Assembly: GCA_030839005.1 (NCBI GenBank)
Contig: JAUZEM010000186.1
Location: 1 to 5,538 of the forward strand
DNA length: 5,538 nt
Direction: 5' to 3'
DNA from: Actinomycetota bacterium
Lineage (GTDB): Bacteria; Actinomycetota; Acidimicrobiia; IMCC26256; PALSA-610
Positions 5,347-5,538 of this stretch are shown piece by piece. The notes under the pieces are model-generated. The model worked only from the letters and a program-made list of their open reading frames with translations, was not told the origin of the DNA and did no database searches. Made by a program: the position numbers and the translations under genes. The first letter of the stretch is position 1; each line of letters opens with the position of its first letter.

Positions 5347-5538
5347 CGCGGAACAGGTCGAGCTGCTTGTGGGTTATCCCGTCGCCGCGCGCCTGGGTGT
5401 AAGCGAGACCGACCGAATCGCGCACGAGGTAGAGCGGTCGATGCTTCACCTCCTCATGGATCCGCGCGACGTAGATGCCCATGACACCGGTGACGCTCAG
5501 CTGTACTCCGCTGAAGAAGGCGACACCCACCGCGAGCG
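5315..5538 (-). CDS. DPM1/GtrB-type GT2 glycosyltransferase, C-terminal end (rest outside window)
   Basis: The frame is open from the right edge to TGA (5317-5315), giving 73 visible residues. The GTG at 5530 is an internal Val, since the upstream codons continue the same hydrophobic helix. Seen: a transmembrane segment (AVGVAFFSGVQLSVTGVMG) followed by GIYVARIHEEVKHRPLY, which matches the conserved end of the second C-terminal membrane helix and the GEYIGRIYEEVKxRPLY motif of GtrB/ArnC-like proteins. Full-length members are usually a little over 300 residues, with a cytoplasmic GT2 catalytic domain and two C-terminal helices. They move a sugar from a nucleotide donor to polyprenyl phosphate. 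The catalytic domain lies outside the window. The stop overlaps the likely start of the SAM methyltransferase gene, implying one transcript and possible translational coupling. Such a lipid-linked sugar could feed a GT-C enzyme like the one encoded at 2935-4620; this link is inference. Confidence 0.85.
   Translation of the reverse strand, partial: LAVGVAFFSGVQLSVTGVMGIYVARIHEEVKHRPLYLVRDSVGLAYTQARGDGITHKQLDLFRDAGATTASPR

Overview
The window is GC-rich and every reading frame carries long arginine-rich shadow ORFs, as expected for a high-GC actinobacterium-like genome. Start codons include GTG and TTG. Protein style (a CapD-like protein with an STCKAA motif, and a GT-C-like membrane protein of a kind I associate with actinobacteria) fits Actinobacteria, perhaps an uncultured Acidimicrobiia-like lineage. 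That placement is inference from composition and family resemblance only. No rRNA, tRNA, CRISPR array, insertion sequence or phage gene was seen.

Layout: (1) bases 1-588, plus strand, the 3' part of a TylF/MycF-type O-methyltransferase cut by the left edge; (2) 741-1922, plus strand, a complete GT4 (GT-B fold) glycosyltransferase; (3) 1949-2827, minus strand, a NAD(P)-dependent nucleotide-sugar dehydratase/epimerase of the CapD/FlaA1 type, convergent with the GT4 gene; (4) 2828-2934, a divergent intergenic region with two similar TAGGG ribosome binding sites and a perfect 13-bp palindrome; (5) 2935-4620, plus strand, a polytopic membrane protein resembling GT-C glycosyltransferases; (6) 4630-5346, minus strand, a class I SAM methyltransferase whose first ~20 codons lie in another frame; (7) 5315-5538, minus strand, the C-terminal end of a DPM1/GtrB-type GT2 glycosyltransferase cut by the right edge.

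Together the genes look like part of a cell-surface polysaccharide or glycolipid locus. One enzyme modifies a nucleotide sugar, a cytoplasmic GT4 enzyme transfers sugars, a GtrB-like enzyme would make a polyprenyl-phosphate sugar, a GT-C-like membrane protein could use such a donor outside the membrane, and two methyltransferases could decorate sugars. The orientation alternates (+ + - + - -), so this is a mosaic of short transcription units and not one operon. The most notable observations are an apparent 2-nt expansion of a CG repeat breaking the 5' end of the SAM methyltransferase gene, a possible CTG start overlapping the upstream stop as CTGA, an Asp-to-Cys change at the CapD-like active site, and a palindrome covering the ribosome binding site of that gene. 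I see no convincing wholly new system.
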